From an uncultured Eubacteriales bacterium (lineage in GTDB: Bacteria > Bacillota > Clostridia > Oscillospirales > Oscillospiraceae): a DNA stretch of 35,871 nt. Made by a program: the position numbers and the translations under genes. Shown in pieces: positions 13,633 to 22,565 of this stretch; position 1 is the stretch's first letter, and each line of letters starts with the position of its first letter. The notes under the pieces are model-generated. The model was given only the letters and a program-made list of their open reading frames with translations, had not been told where the DNA came from and did not search any database. The stretch covers positions 1-35,871 of the forward strand of contig UQVA01000019.1 of assembly GCA_900544405.1 (NCBI GenBank). Reading direction: 5' to 3'.

Positions 13633-14703
13633 TTAAAAATCCAGCTGGTCCAGCTCCGCAGCCCGGTTCCGGTAGGAGAACACCTGCCGGGTGGTTTCAA
13701 CGGTCTTTTTCCATTCCGCCACCAGCTCCGGCTCCCGGAGAACCTTCCGCAGGCCGTCGCAGAGGGAATCGTCGTCCATGCCCACGACCATACCGGCCCC
13801 GGCATCGTCTACGATCTCCTTTGCCCCGTCCACGCAGGTGGAAAGCACAGGAATACCCAGCATATTGGCCTCCACGCAGACGGTGCTGTACCCCTCCGCA
13901 AAGGAAGCACAGACCAGCAGGTCCGCCTTGGACATATAGGCATAGGGGTTGCTCTGGGCCCCGAAGAACCGGACGTTCTCCGTCAGCCCCAGCTCCTTCG
14001 TGCGGTTTTCCAGTTTGGAGCGTTCTTCTCCGTCGCCGATGACCCACAGGGAGAGTTTTTCGCCCTCTTTTTTCAATTTTCCGCAGCACTCGATGAGCCG
14101 CAGCACGCCCTTTCCGGGTTCCAGCCGGCCCACCACCACAAAGGTCATTTCCGGTCCCCGCTCCACGGGGATGGCTTCTGCACCCATGGTGCGGACCTTG
14201 TTGTCGTCCACCAGATTGTGGCAGCAGCACACGGGAATCGTTCCGCCGGTCTCCTCCCGGAACCGTTCCTCATTGCACTTGGACACGGCCACGATTTTAT
14301 CCATCTTCCGGTAGGTATCCAGCAATTTCAGGCCCTTGTCATAGCCGTGAATCCAGCCGTAATGGCGGCAGTCCGTGTTGGTGGAAGCGGCGATGATTTT
14401 TTCCGGCATTTCCATGCAGAAGCCGATTTCCACATCGTATCGTTCCTTCACCAGCATCCGATAGAGAACCCGGTCCGGCAACAGCTTCAGCACCTTGGAA
14501 AAACCGCGGAAATAAAACCCGCAAAAGGGCTTTGCCTTCACCTGTGGCAGCAGCCAGCTTTTCATCCCCGGCTCAAACTTGAAAAGGGACTGGAGCGTTA
14601 CCTGATGGCCCCGCTTGGCCAGCTCATTGGCCAGCCCCACCGCCGTCCGGGCCACCCCGTCCTGGGTCTGAAAATGATTGATGAGAATGTATATCTTCTT
14701 CAT
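13633..14703 (-). CDS. GT4 family glycosyltransferase
   Basis: A GT-B fold retaining glycosyltransferase of 356 residues. The N-terminus KKIYILINHFQTQDGVARTA has the Gly-rich acceptor loop. The C-terminal donor domain shows VVGRLEPGKGVLRLI (about 190) and the E-x7-E signature region FAEGYSTVCVEANMLGIPVL (about 272-291). It would transfer a sugar from a nucleotide donor to the lipid-linked repeat unit at the cytosolic membrane face; the donor is unknown. The ATG at 14703 is preferred because GGAAGG lies 9 bases upstream. The ATG at 14712, inside the ribosome site and overlapping the upstream stop, is the alternative. Confidence 0.9.
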   Translation of the reverse strand: MKKIYILINHFQTQDGVARTAVGLANELAKRGHQVTLQSLFKFEPGMKSWLLPQVKAKPFCGFYFRGFSKVLKLLPDRVLYRMLVKERYDVEIGFCMEMPEKIIAASTNTDCRHYGWIHGYDKGLKLLDTYRKMDKIVAVSKCNEERFREETGGTIPVCCCHNLVDDNKVRTMGAEAIPVERGPEMTFVVVGRLEPGKGVLRLIECCGKLKKEGEKLSLWVIGDGEERSKLENRTKELGLTENVRFFGAQSNPYAYMSKADLLVCASFAEGYSTVCVEANMLGIPVLSTCVDGAKEIVDDAGAGMVVGMDDDSLCDGLRKVLREPELVAEWKKTVETTRQVFSYRNRAAELDQLDF

Positions 14704-14708
14704 AGGGA

Positions 14709-15803
14709 TCATCCTTCCGCATAAAGCCGTTCCAGGTCTGCCGCCAGAGCGCCGATGTCATATCCGGCCCGGCGCAGGTCTGCCCGATTATCGGTCCGGG
14801 CCGGGGCCTCGTTCAAAAGGCGCAAGGCCTCCTCCGCCCACCGCTCCGGGGATTCGTTCAGGGACATGGGGCACAGCCGGTCCGTCACCGCCGTCTCCTG
14901 GGAGTTGGTATCGCTGATCAGGCAGGGCAGGTCGCAGGCCTGGGCCTCGATCAGCACCACGCTGAGGCCCTCAAACAACGAGGGGAACAGCAGCAGGTCC
15001 ATGCCCTGATAGAGGGTCTGGGCATCGGACCGGACACCAAGGAAATCCACCGCGTCCTCCAGGCCCTTTTCCCGGACCAGCTCCCGGATCTCCGGCTCCA
15101 GCTCGCCCTTGCCCACCAGCACCAGTCGGGTCTGGGGGTCTTTCCGATGGATTTCCGCAAAAATCGCCACCAGAAAACGGTGGTTCTTCTGCTCATTGAA
15201 CCGGCCCACATGGCCGATGATTTTCTGTCCTTCCCAGCCCATGGCCTTCCGGACTTCCTCCCGGCGCTCCGGCCGGAAATAGATGGCATCCAGGTCCAGT
15301 CCGTTGTGGATGACCCGGAAATTGTTTTTCGTGAACATCCAGTGGCCCGCCGCCTCCGAGCAGGCAAACCGTCGGATGGGCAGCAGCGCCAGCAGATGCC
15401 GGAAAGCCCGGTGGGCCTGCACATGATACAGGGCGCCGGTGTTGTGGGAATGGACCACCACCGTGGCCACGCCGCTGTTTTTCGCCGCCAGGGCATCCCG
15501 GAAGGCATCCATGGCGTGGTGGGTATGGATATGGAACACGTCGCAGGGATGCTCCCGCAGGGCCGCTTTCAGTGCGGCGTATTTCCGGAATTGCTTGATG
15601 GGTCCCCGGGCCGTGACGGCTTCCGTGTGATACACATGGCCCCCCAGCGCCCGGATTTCCGGGTCGTATGCTCCCTCCTCCTGCTCGGAGCAGAGGAAAT
15701 CAAATTGAATCTTCTCCCGGTCGATTTTCCGGAACAGGTTCATCAGGAAGGTTTCCTGACCGGCCCGGTCCATCCGGGAAACATAGTGCAGAACATTCAG
15801 CAT
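14709..15803 (-). CDS. GT4 family glycosyltransferase (GT1-like EpsF type)
   Basis: A 364-residue GT-B glycosyltransferase. It begins LNVLHYVSRMDRAGQETFLM, the form common in EpsF-like exopolysaccharide transferases. It then has a His-rich acceptor segment (CDVFHIHTHHAMDAFR, about 84-99) and a donor domain with GHVGRFNEQKNH (about 200) and FEGLSVVLIEAQACDLPCLI (about 280-299), containing the E-x7-E pair. The ATG at 15803 follows GAGGA and sits 4 bases after the Wzy-like gene; a longer upstream frame overlaps that gene without a ribosome site. Acceptor and donor sugars are unknown. Confidence 0.9.
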   Translation of the reverse strand: MLNVLHYVSRMDRAGQETFLMNLFRKIDREKIQFDFLCSEQEEGAYDPEIRALGGHVYHTEAVTARGPIKQFRKYAALKAALREHPCDVFHIHTHHAMDAFRDALAAKNSGVATVVVHSHNTGALYHVQAHRAFRHLLALLPIRRFACSEAAGHWMFTKNNFRVIHNGLDLDAIYFRPERREEVRKAMGWEGQKIIGHVGRFNEQKNHRFLVAIFAEIHRKDPQTRLVLVGKGELEPEIRELVREKGLEDAVDFLGVRSDAQTLYQGMDLLLFPSLFEGLSVVLIEAQACDLPCLISDTNSQETAVTDRLCPMSLNESPERWAEEALRLLNEAPARTDNRADLRRAGYDIGALAADLERLYAEG

Positions 15804-15807
15804 AGGC

Positions 15808-17280
15808 TTATCCTCGGCGTTTCGCAGCCAGCGCATCCGTCCAGCGGCACAGAAGGCCGGGGCGGAAATGACCGGCACGGGTATTTTCCTTTTCCAGCAG
15901 AGCCGCATAGCGGCTGGCGGTCATCCAGAAGAACACCGCCGTGGGATACAGGGAGGACACCAGCGTGGAATCCGCCAGACCGTCCATCAGAAATGCCGCC
16001 ACACCGCCCAGCAGCACCGCATGAAGCGCCCAGTCGGTGCCGTCGCTGTATTTGAAGAACCGCAGCACGTCCGCCAGCATCACCAGCAGAAACGCCGCCA
16101 GACAGGCAAAGCCCACCAGGCCGAAATCCACCAGCACCTCCAGATAGGCATTGTGGAAATTGCCCCGGACGGGCAGGGCATCCATACCCAGTTGCGCCAG
16201 GGCATGGTCGTGATTGTCCATGCCGGTGCCGAACACCGGCCGGGCCAGGAACAGCTTCCAGCCCATTTTCCACAGGTCCGCCCGGCCGTTGAAGCCCTGG
16301 GTCTCCTCCCGCTCGATGGTGTCGATGGTTCCGGGATTCAGAATGGGCTTCTTATGTCCGTCGGTACGGTTCTCCTCTTCCTGGATAAGTTCTTCGTACT
16401 GATCCAGCAGGTCGTTTCTCCGGGTGCTGATGTTCAGAAGATAGTATTCATAGTTCACGTCCAGTCTGGACATGCCCCGCTGGAGCAGCCGTCCGCCGGT
16501 AAACACCACCGCAGCGCAGAGAATTCCGGCCAGGGCCGCCCTCCAGAACCGCTTGCCGTCGGGCCGGACCTTCAGCATCCAGGTAAAGGCCGTCACGGCG
16601 GCCATAAGCACCGCGGAATAAATCTGGGTCCGGGAATTGGCCAGCAGCAGCGTGACAAAATTCACAAAGGAGAGCACCCAGAAGAAAATTTTCCAGCCTT
16701 TTTTCTTCTCGTCCACCGCCCGGATGCAGCATAGCACAATGCCCCCCAGGCAGACCATGCCCAGCACATTGGGATTGCCGAACAGACCGGCCAGCCGGTT
16801 TTCCGCCGGGTACATCCCGATACAGCCGCGCTTGAGCACATAATGATAGTATTTCCCGAAGAACATCCCGATGCCCACCAGGTTGGCGCAGGAAATGGCC
16901 ACGGCGAAAAAGCGCTCGGTGAGTCGGCTCCGGGCCTCGCTGCGCTTTCCGAAGGAATACACCAGGGCCAGCCCCTCGGAATAATAGAGGAAGTTGGAAA
17001 GGAAGGAGAAGCCGAACAGGTTCCGGTTGGTAAGCATGGTACATCCGTAGGACAAGGCAAAAATCACCAGCAGCACACGGCCCTTGTTCCGCAGCACCCG
17101 CCGCTCTCCGGCCAGGTCCACGATCAGGACCGCCAAGGCATAGACGTGCAGCAGCTTCATATAGGGCTCGATGACCGGGGCCACCGGCGGACACACGCCC
17201 AGCAGGCTCACCAGCAGGTACATAAACCGGAAAGCCTCCGGACTGAACGCCTCCGTCAGAAGCGGTTTTCCTTTTTTCAT
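15808..17280 (-). CDS. O-antigen ligase/polymerase-like membrane protein (Wzy)
   Basis: A 490-residue polytopic membrane protein with about 10-12 hydrophobic helices. A large extracytoplasmic loop (about residues 260-350) carries EYYLLNISTRRNDLLDQ and ends in the Wzy_C-type signature region FGTGMDNHDHALAQLG, then GNFHNAYLEVLVDFGLVG. The latter resembles the H-N-x-x-L block of O-antigen ligases and polymerases. It probably polymerises lipid-linked repeat units outside the membrane. The ATG at 17280 overlaps the TGA of the sulfotransferase-like gene by 4 bases (ATGA), so coupled translation is likely. No chain-length regulator (Wzz/CpsC) is present in this window. Confidence 0.85.
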   Translation of the reverse strand: MKKGKPLLTEAFSPEAFRFMYLLVSLLGVCPPVAPVIEPYMKLLHVYALAVLIVDLAGERRVLRNKGRVLLVIFALSYGCTMLTNRNLFGFSFLSNFLYYSEGLALVYSFGKRSEARSRLTERFFAVAISCANLVGIGMFFGKYYHYVLKRGCIGMYPAENRLAGLFGNPNVLGMVCLGGIVLCCIRAVDEKKKGWKIFFWVLSFVNFVTLLLANSRTQIYSAVLMAAVTAFTWMLKVRPDGKRFWRAALAGILCAAVVFTGGRLLQRGMSRLDVNYEYYLLNISTRRNDLLDQYEELIQEEENRTDGHKKPILNPGTIDTIEREETQGFNGRADLWKMGWKLFLARPVFGTGMDNHDHALAQLGMDALPVRGNFHNAYLEVLVDFGLVGFACLAAFLLVMLADVLRFFKYSDGTDWALHAVLLGGVAAFLMDGLADSTLVSSLYPTAVFFWMTASRYAALLEKENTRAGHFRPGLLCRWTDALAAKRRG

Positions 17281-18299
17281 TTCGTCACTCCCGTCCCGTC
17301 GTAATCGTAAAGATACTCGGCCAGCTCCCGCTCGATGATTTTCAGGTCCTCCCCGATGTCGTAGGTCTCCCACATCCGGGTATTTTTGATGGACTTGGCC
17401 GGATCCAGATACTGCTTCGGGGCCGCATGGTCCTCCTCGCTGAGGCCCAGGAAGTCCCGCAGGGCAGCCGTGGTCCCGTCATAGCGGTAGATCAGATCCT
17501 CAAAATGAATCAGCATCACCCGCTCCGGGTCGTAGACCTCCGTTTTCCGGTGGGCCCGGGTGTAACGATACCACTTGCAGAAGGTCTCCACGTCATCCGT
17601 GGGGATCACATGGCAGCGCCAGCGGAATTTTTCCAGAATATACAAATCCCTGGGGTCCCGGTCCACCACGATGACCCGGATGTCGTCAAAGAACGGCAGA
17701 TACCGCCAAATTTCCGAGGGCGGCACCAGCTGGTCCACCATCAGCATGGGGGCGTTCTGGGGATTGGCCGCCTCCATCAGCTGGGACACATAGGTCCGGG
17801 TCTTTTCCAGAAATTCCTCCTTGGTAGGATGACCGCAGTAGGTGATTTCCTTGGGCAGAGAATTCAGCGTATGCTCATTATGACGGCCCAGAGTCAGCTT
17901 GTAAAGTTTGCTGAACATCTGCTTCCGGTCATAATAGCCGATGCCCCGGTCCAGAAGATCGTACTGCCACCAGCCCCGGTAGGAAAAATCCACCAGGGAA
18001 TCGATGTACCGGTAGGAGATTTCCTTCCAACGGTTCTGGAAAAAAGGCTCATAGCGATGGGTCAGCCGGTTGCCGGAGTAGAAATCCACCAGCTTCTTGA
18101 AGCGCTTGATGGCATGGCCGGAGTTGTGCCGGTTGTGATTTTCCGTCAGATGATATTGCAGGTCCGATACGCCGTCCATATCGTGGAGAATCCGAATTTC
18201 GGAATCCCCCAGGCTCTTGACCGTGGAAAATTCCGTCACGTAATCCGTGACGGCACTGGAACCGGTGCCATAGTAGCTGGCGCAGGTGATGACTCTCAT
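17277..18299 (-). CDS. Sulfotransferase-like protein (PAPS-dependent fold)
   Basis: A 340-residue protein resembling the sulfotransferase superfamily. The N-terminal phosphate-binding loop is CASYYGTGSSAVTDYV (residues 6-21), in the place of the 5'-phosphosulfate loop. The second signature is VIVVDRDPRDLYI (209-221), with the Arg/Asp-Pro-Arg-Asp pattern of the 3'-phosphate site. A late block, FEDLIYRYDGTTAALRDFLG (266-285), matches the usual YEDL...FLGL element. If active it would transfer sulfate from PAPS to a sugar of the repeat unit; the acceptor is inferred only from context. The ATG at 18299 follows GGGGGA, 16 bases after the GT2 gene. Sulfated exopolysaccharide is unusual for Firmicutes. 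A different nucleotide-binding role cannot be excluded. Confidence 0.7.
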   Translation of the reverse strand: MRVITCASYYGTGSSAVTDYVTEFSTVKSLGDSEIRILHDMDGVSDLQYHLTENHNRHNSGHAIKRFKKLVDFYSGNRLTHRYEPFFQNRWKEISYRYIDSLVDFSYRGWWQYDLLDRGIGYYDRKQMFSKLYKLTLGRHNEHTLNSLPKEITYCGHPTKEEFLEKTRTYVSQLMEAANPQNAPMLMVDQLVPPSEIWRYLPFFDDIRVIVVDRDPRDLYILEKFRWRCHVIPTDDVETFCKWYRYTRAHRKTEVYDPERVMLIHFEDLIYRYDGTTAALRDFLGLSEEDHAAPKQYLDPAKSIKNTRMWETYDIGEDLKIIERELAEYLYDYDGTGVTK

Positions 18300-18315
18300 G
18301 TATGTTCCCCCATTT

Positions 18316-19302
18316 TCAGATACTGACGCCCCGGACCCGGTCCGGCAGAATGCCGATGACCTTGCGAAGAACGGCGCACAGCCCATACAAGACCCCACCG
18401 GGAAGGCTCCGGGCCATGCCGTTCAGAAGGCGGTATTTTCCGCCCAGGCCCGTGCCGGCAGGCAGGTCCGCTTTGGCCTTCTTGATGGCGGCGCATTTTT
18501 CTCCGTAGGTCATAGGGCATTGCTTCTTCTGCAGATTGAAGATCATGGCGTAAAAAAATTTCGTCCGCAGCAGACCCTCCATAGGATTTTCCAGATGGTG
18601 CGCCGCCAGGGTCCGGTCCATTTTCTCTAAAGACCGCCGCCGGACCGCATACAGGTCCTTCCGATAGATGGTCGTAGCGGTGCTGTTCTCCACGAGATAG
18701 GAATAGATGGGCCGGTCCAGATAAACCACCCGCTCCGCCCGGAGCAGGTATTCCAGATTGAAATTAAAGTCCTCTCCCAAGGGCAGCGTCTCGTCAAAGG
18801 CGATTGCGTACTCCGTCAGGATGCTTCGCTTGTAGAGCTTTGCATAAACACAGTTCAGCCCGTTGGACAGCGCCTCGCTCAGACGCTCCCGAATCTGACT
18901 TTGGGAATAAGCACCCGCTTTGGGAACGCAGTCTACCCGCTTCCCGCCGCAGACCTTGGTATATCCGGCAATCAGATAATCCCCGTCGCCGTTTTCCATG
19001 GCCTCCACGGCCGTTTGGACCATATCCGGCGGGCAGGAATCATCCGCATCCGCAAACATGATATATTCACCGGACGCCTCCCGGAGGCCCCGGTTGCGTG
19101 CACTGCTGACACCGCCGTTTTCCTTGCGGATGAGCCGCAGGGCCTCGCCATAGGGCTTCAGCACATCGGCGGTGTTGTCCTTGGAACCGTCATCTACGAT
19201 AATGATCTCCATATTCCGGTATGTCTGGCCCAGCAGCCCCTCCGCCACAGTGCAGATCGTTCCGGCTGCATTATACGCAGGCACGATTACGGATACTTTC
19301 AA
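18316..19302 (-). CDS. GT2 family glycosyltransferase
   Basis: A GT-A fold inverting glycosyltransferase of about 328 residues. The opening KVSVIVPAYNAAGTI, then EIIIVDDGSKDNTADVL (about 33-49) and ARNRGLREASGEYIMFADAD (about 72-91, with the DxD-like metal site), are diagnostic. The C-terminal part contains LPLGEDFNFN, which fits the ED acceptor motif. The start is uncertain: a GGAGG lies 7 bases before TTG at 19302, giving the usual MKVSVIVPAYN terminus, while ATG at 19308 is only 1 base from that site. It lies between the GT4 gene (37-base gap) and the sulfotransferase-like gene. Confidence 0.9.
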   Translation of the reverse strand: MKVSVIVPAYNAAGTICTVAEGLLGQTYRNMEIIIVDDGSKDNTADVLKPYGEALRLIRKENGGVSSARNRGLREASGEYIMFADADDSCPPDMVQTAVEAMENGDGDYLIAGYTKVCGGKRVDCVPKAGAYSQSQIRERLSEALSNGLNCVYAKLYKRSILTEYAIAFDETLPLGEDFNFNLEYLLRAERVVYLDRPIYSYLVENSTATTIYRKDLYAVRRRSLEKMDRTLAAHHLENPMEGLLRTKFFYAMIFNLQKKQCPMTYGEKCAAIKKAKADLPAGTGLGGKYRLLNGMARSLPGGVLYGLCAVLRKVIGILPDRVRGVSI

Positions 19303-19339
19303 TATCATCCCTCCATCCGGTTCCGGCCTTTCGGGGACA

Positions 19340-20485
19340 TTATTCCCGCAGGCCATAAATATCCCGCATCATTGCCCCGACCTTTTCCCTGGAAAATCCC
19401 AGGACCTTTTCCCGATTATGTGCGCCCAGGGCCGCCCGTTCCCGGTCCAGAAGGCCCTCGATGGCCCTGGCGCAGGAATCCACGTCCGCCGGGTCAAAGA
19501 GGGCGCCGCCCGCCGGGTCGATGAGGTCCGTGTTGCCCCGGATTCCGGAGCAGGCCACGGCACGCTTGCAGGCCATGGCCTCCATCAGCGCCACGGACAA
19601 CCCCTCCCGTTTGGAGGGGAACACGAACAGGTCGCAGGCCTTGACGATGCCCAGCACGTCGCTGCGATAGCCCAGCAGATGCAGACGTTCGCCCAGGCCC
19701 AGTTCTTCCGCCAATACCTTCAGGGCCGAAGCGTTGGGACCCTGACCGCAGATGGCATAATGGACCGTTTCAGGCAGTTCCTTCATGGCCCGCAGCACCA
19801 GCGCATGATTTTTGTTGTCGTTCAGCTCGCCTACGGAGAGCATCAGGAAATCGCCCTCCGGGATATGCAGCTCCTGCCGGATGGGCTGAAGCGCCACATG
19901 GTCGATCTTGTCCGGATCAATGCCGATTCCCGGCACATAGGCAACTCTTCCGCCCTTTTTCAGCCGGAATTTCCGTTCCGCCAGGGCATGGTCCTCCCGG
20001 TTGATGGTAATGAGCGTGTCGGTGAACCGTCCGCAGAACCGCTCCATGGGATAGTAGAGCAGCCAGTTTTTCCGGGGAGCGCCCTGATAGAAATGGAAGC
20101 CGTGGGCGGTATAGATCATTTTTGTGGTGGCATAATGCCTGCTGCACCGGTTGGCCAGCCGGCAGATCATGCCGCCGATGGGCGAATGGCAGTGGATGAG
20201 GTCGTAGGCCCCTTCGTTCATCCGCTGTTTACTCAGCCGGAAGGATTGGAAAATGGCCCCCAGGGCCGTGACCTTCCGGGGTACGGGGATATGGTAGACC
20301 CCGCAGCCCATTTCCCGCAGGGTCTGCTCCATAGCCTGAATTTTTTCGGCGGAAATGGTGCTGCCCTCTTTCATGTTGCAGGCCACGTCCACCTGATAGC
20401 CCCCGTCCATCAGGAGCCGGATGTTGTCCATATTGAACTGCTGAATCATGGAAGCCACGGAGGCATACATCAGTGCCTTTTTCAT
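19340..20485 (-). CDS. GT4 family glycosyltransferase (EpsD-like)
   Basis: A 381-residue GT-B glycosyltransferase. The N-terminus KKALMYASVASMIQQFNMDN and the segment YDLIHCHSPIGGMICRLA (about 104-121), followed by YTAHGFHFYQGAP, are typical of capsule and exopolysaccharide transferases of the EpsD type. The donor domain has LSVGELNDNKNHALVL (about 216-231) and SKREGLSVALMEAMACKRAV (about 293-312), with the E-x7-E pair. It probably adds the second or a later sugar. The ATG overlaps the TGA of the epimerase gene by 4 bases (ATGA). Confidence 0.9.
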   Translation of the reverse strand: MKKALMYASVASMIQQFNMDNIRLLMDGGYQVDVACNMKEGSTISAEKIQAMEQTLREMGCGVYHIPVPRKVTALGAIFQSFRLSKQRMNEGAYDLIHCHSPIGGMICRLANRCSRHYATTKMIYTAHGFHFYQGAPRKNWLLYYPMERFCGRFTDTLITINREDHALAERKFRLKKGGRVAYVPGIGIDPDKIDHVALQPIRQELHIPEGDFLMLSVGELNDNKNHALVLRAMKELPETVHYAICGQGPNASALKVLAEELGLGERLHLLGYRSDVLGIVKACDLFVFPSKREGLSVALMEAMACKRAVACSGIRGNTDLIDPAGGALFDPADVDSCARAIEGLLDRERAALGAHNREKVLGFSREKVGAMMRDIYGLRE

Positions 20486-21360
20486 AGGGTCTTCTCCGTT
20501 TCTTCAATGGAGCGGGCCAGGTCCGCCACGCAGTAATCCCCCGGCGCTGCACTGAGGGCCGGGTCATAGCACAGGCTGCCGAAGGCCTTGTTCACCAGTC
20601 CCGTGCAGTGGGAGAGCAGCTTCAGTGCCCAGGTAAAGCCGGGGACCAGGACAATATGCTTCCCGTGGGCCTTGGCAATCAGGGCCACCAGCTGGGAAGT
20701 ATTGGAATATTCCCGGTTCTGGGGCCAGAAAATGCCCCCAATTCCCTGCTCGATGAGCAACCGCACGCACTCGGCCAGATTCTCCACATACAGCATGGAA
20801 CGCTGATTGTCCACCTTCGGGAACAACGGCAGCTTCCGGGCCATTTTGGAAAGGGTCGGATAATTCCCCTTGCTGCCTGGGCCGTAGATCATGGGCGGCC
20901 GCAGGACCGCCACCCGAAAAGCGTCGCTTTCCAGCTTTTTCAGTCCTTTCTCCGCCTGGACCTTGCTGTCTCCATAGAAATTCGCCGGGGCCACCGGGGT
21001 ATCTTTGGTAATGGCCTTCCGCTTCCCGATGGGGGCGCTGTCGCCGTAGACAATGGCGCTGCTCATGTACAGGAACTGGCCCACGCCGTCGGCCTTGGCC
21101 TTTTCCGCCACCGCCAGGGTCAGGTCCCGGTTCACGGCATAATATTCCGCCTTCCGCTCCTCGCTGACGTGGCCCACGTCCGCATGGGCGATGCCCGCCA
21201 CATGAAAAACCGCATCATATCCGGAAAAATCGGCCTGCTTCCACTTCTCGCCCCGGACACTGAGCGTATCCACCGCATATTTTTCCGGCCAGCGGGCCAG
21301 ATAGTCGGCCACGGAAGTGCCGATATAGCTGTGTGCGCCGGTAATGAGAATCTTCTTCAT
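20482..21360 (-). CDS. NAD-dependent nucleotide-sugar epimerase/dehydratase
   Basis: A 292-residue extended short-chain dehydrogenase. The Rossmann motif TGAHSYIG is at residues 6-13, the NAD-ribose Asp/Ser region at VDTLSVRG, and FHVAGIAH at about 60-67. The catalytic set is MSSAIVYGD with a downstream YGDSK (Tyr-x3-Lys, spaced Y-G-D-S-K). It resembles the EpsC/WbpP-like small epimerases that act on UDP-N-acetylhexosamine, but the substrate cannot be fixed from sequence. The ATG at 21360 overlaps the upstream sugar transferase stop by 4 bases; the frame continues upstream inside that gene. It probably supplies a modified donor sugar for the operon. Confidence 0.87.
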   Translation of the reverse strand: MKKILITGAHSYIGTSVADYLARWPEKYAVDTLSVRGEKWKQADFSGYDAVFHVAGIAHADVGHVSEERKAEYYAVNRDLTLAVAEKAKADGVGQFLYMSSAIVYGDSAPIGKRKAITKDTPVAPANFYGDSKVQAEKGLKKLESDAFRVAVLRPPMIYGPGSKGNYPTLSKMARKLPLFPKVDNQRSMLYVENLAECVRLLIEQGIGGIFWPQNREYSNTSQLVALIAKAHGKHIVLVPGFTWALKLLSHCTGLVNKAFGSLCYDPALSAAPGDYCVADLARSIEETEKTL

Positions 21361-22019
21361 TGTTTTTCGGCCTTCTCCTTCTCCAGCGTGCCGGTGCCGC
21401 CCTCCACCACACCGTCGTGCTTCAACACGGAGGTGATGGTGCCGAAGAAGCACTTGCAGTCAAACAAAAAGCTCATTTTTTGCACATATTCCCCGTCCAG
21501 TTTGGCCTTCACGGGAATTTCCAGTTCGTCCCGACCGTTGATCTGGGCCCAGCCGGTGAGGCCCGGACGGATGTCGTTGGCGTGATACTTATCCCGCTCG
21601 GCGATCAGGTCGTCCTGGTTCCAAAGGGCCGGCCGGGGGCCGATGACGGCCATCTGTCCGGCAAAAATATTGAAAAGCTGGGGCAACTCGTCCAGACTGG
21701 TCTTGCGGATGAACCGGCCGGTCTTGGTGATGAAATGCTCCGGGTCGTTCAGCAGATGAGTGGGCAGGTCCTTGGGGGTGTCGGTCCGCATGGAGCGGAA
21801 CTTCCAGATCTCAAAGGTCTTTTTGTTCTTTCCTACTCGCTTCTGCTTGAACAGGATGGGGCCGGGGGATTCCAGCTTCACCGCCAGGGCCACGCCCAGC
21901 AGCACCGGGGACAGCACCACGATGCCGCAGCCGGACAGCAGCACGTCCAGGGCCCGCTTCACCGGCAGATACCGCCGGGCGGCAGGGGTAAGAAAATCAT
22001 AGGTTGGATGGGACATCAC
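21357..22019 (-). CDS. Initiating sugar transferase (undecaprenyl-phosphate hexose-1-phosphate transferase)
   Basis: A 220-residue monotopic bacterial sugar transferase that starts repeat-unit synthesis by linking a sugar-1-phosphate to undecaprenyl phosphate. After a short N-terminal part comes KRALDVLLSGCGIVVLSPVL (about 21-40, the re-entrant membrane helix). Conserved blocks follow: ESPGPILFKQKRVGKN, FEIWKFRSM, RKTSLDELPQLFNIFAGQM (catalytic Asp-Glu) and IGPRPAL, RPGLTGWAQINGRDEL. The start is GTG at 22019 with GGAGG 7 bases upstream; ATG at 22016 is the alternative. It is the first gene of the operon, and the promoter at 22100-22128 leaves a leader of about 70 bases. Confidence 0.93.
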   Translation of the reverse strand: MMSHPTYDFLTPAARRYLPVKRALDVLLSGCGIVVLSPVLLGVALAVKLESPGPILFKQKRVGKNKKTFEIWKFRSMRTDTPKDLPTHLLNDPEHFITKTGRFIRKTSLDELPQLFNIFAGQMAVIGPRPALWNQDDLIAERDKYHANDIRPGLTGWAQINGRDELEIPVKAKLDGEYVQKMSFLFDCKCFFGTITSVLKHDGVVEGGTGTLEKEKAEKQ

Positions 22020-22099
22020 GCAAGCGCCTCCGCAGACCGCATTTCAAATAGCGGCTTCTTTTTGTCTGATAAATGCCATATTTATGGTCATACAGATTC

Positions 22100-22128
22100 A
22101 TTATACAATAGGGTGCCCGTCTTTTCAA
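22100..22128 (-). promoter_or_regulatory. Sigma-A promoter of the surface polysaccharide operon
   Basis: Minus strand: TTGAAA (22123-22128), a 17-base spacer, TATAAT (22100-22105), about 80 bases upstream of the sugar transferase start. It is the only clear promoter seen for the ten-gene stretch down to 11991. No obvious attenuator hairpin was seen in the leader. Confidence 0.85.
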
Positions 22129-22236
22129 GCCTATTTTCGACTCCGCTCCCCTACTTCCGGATTATTTGCAAAAAATTCACAGACCAAGGGCAAGGAAGTG
22201 GTCTTTGGAGACGAGAAAAGGCTCCCGGCGTGGCTT

Positions 22237-22490
22237 TGTAGGGGCGGCGGCATGCCCCGATGCGCCGGCTTACAATAATTGAGCGGAATAAATCGGCGCA
22301 GAAGCCCGCCGGGACAGAGAAATAGCCTTTCCCTGGGGGTTGTGCCCCGCGCAGCGAATAAGAATCTTTATGACTGCCGGTGGCAGTCATACCGCTGCGA
22401 TCTGTCACGCTGCAAAGCATGACTGGGGGCGTGTGAAGAAGTAGGCAGTTGCCCACTCTGAGGAAAGGCTTCCCCTGGAGGGGAAGCCTT
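22237..22490. repeat. Mosaic intergenic repeat cluster R4
   Basis: Reverse-oriented core module (GGGGCGGCGGCATGCCCCGATGCGCC) split across 22240-22267, then a forward copy of the window-end module. The latter has TTGTGCCCCGCGCAGCGAATA near 22340, with the small hairpin changed to AATAAG/CTTTAT, followed by the same 21-base ATGACTGCC palindrome (22372-22392). A variable stem GTCACGCT/AGCATGAC (22404-22423, one mismatch that becomes G-T on the other strand) sits next to ACTGGGGG. GAAGTAGG, CTCTGAGG and CTTCCCCTGGAGGGGAAG follow at 22438-22488. It lies between the polysaccharide operon promoter and the esterase terminator. Confidence 0.75.
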
Positions 22491-22527
22491 TTTCGCTCCG
22501 CCGGGGGATTTTCCTGTGTCCGGCCCG

Positions 22528-22559
22528 AAAAAAATCCCCCAACCGGGATGGTTGGGGGT
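22528..22559 (-). terminator. Terminator of the esterase gene
   Basis: On the minus strand CCCCCAACC pairs with GGTTGGGGG around a short loop and is followed by ATTTTTTT. It starts 7 bases after the esterase stop (22566). Confidence 0.88.
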
Positions 22560-22565
22560 GTAAAA

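Noticed and set aside
12157..14724. An 855-codon open frame on the plus strand across the flippase and GT4 genes
   Set aside because: It is antisense to two clear genes, has no ribosome site or domain, and is rich in Gln/His/Gly, as expected from the reverse of GC-rich coding sequence.
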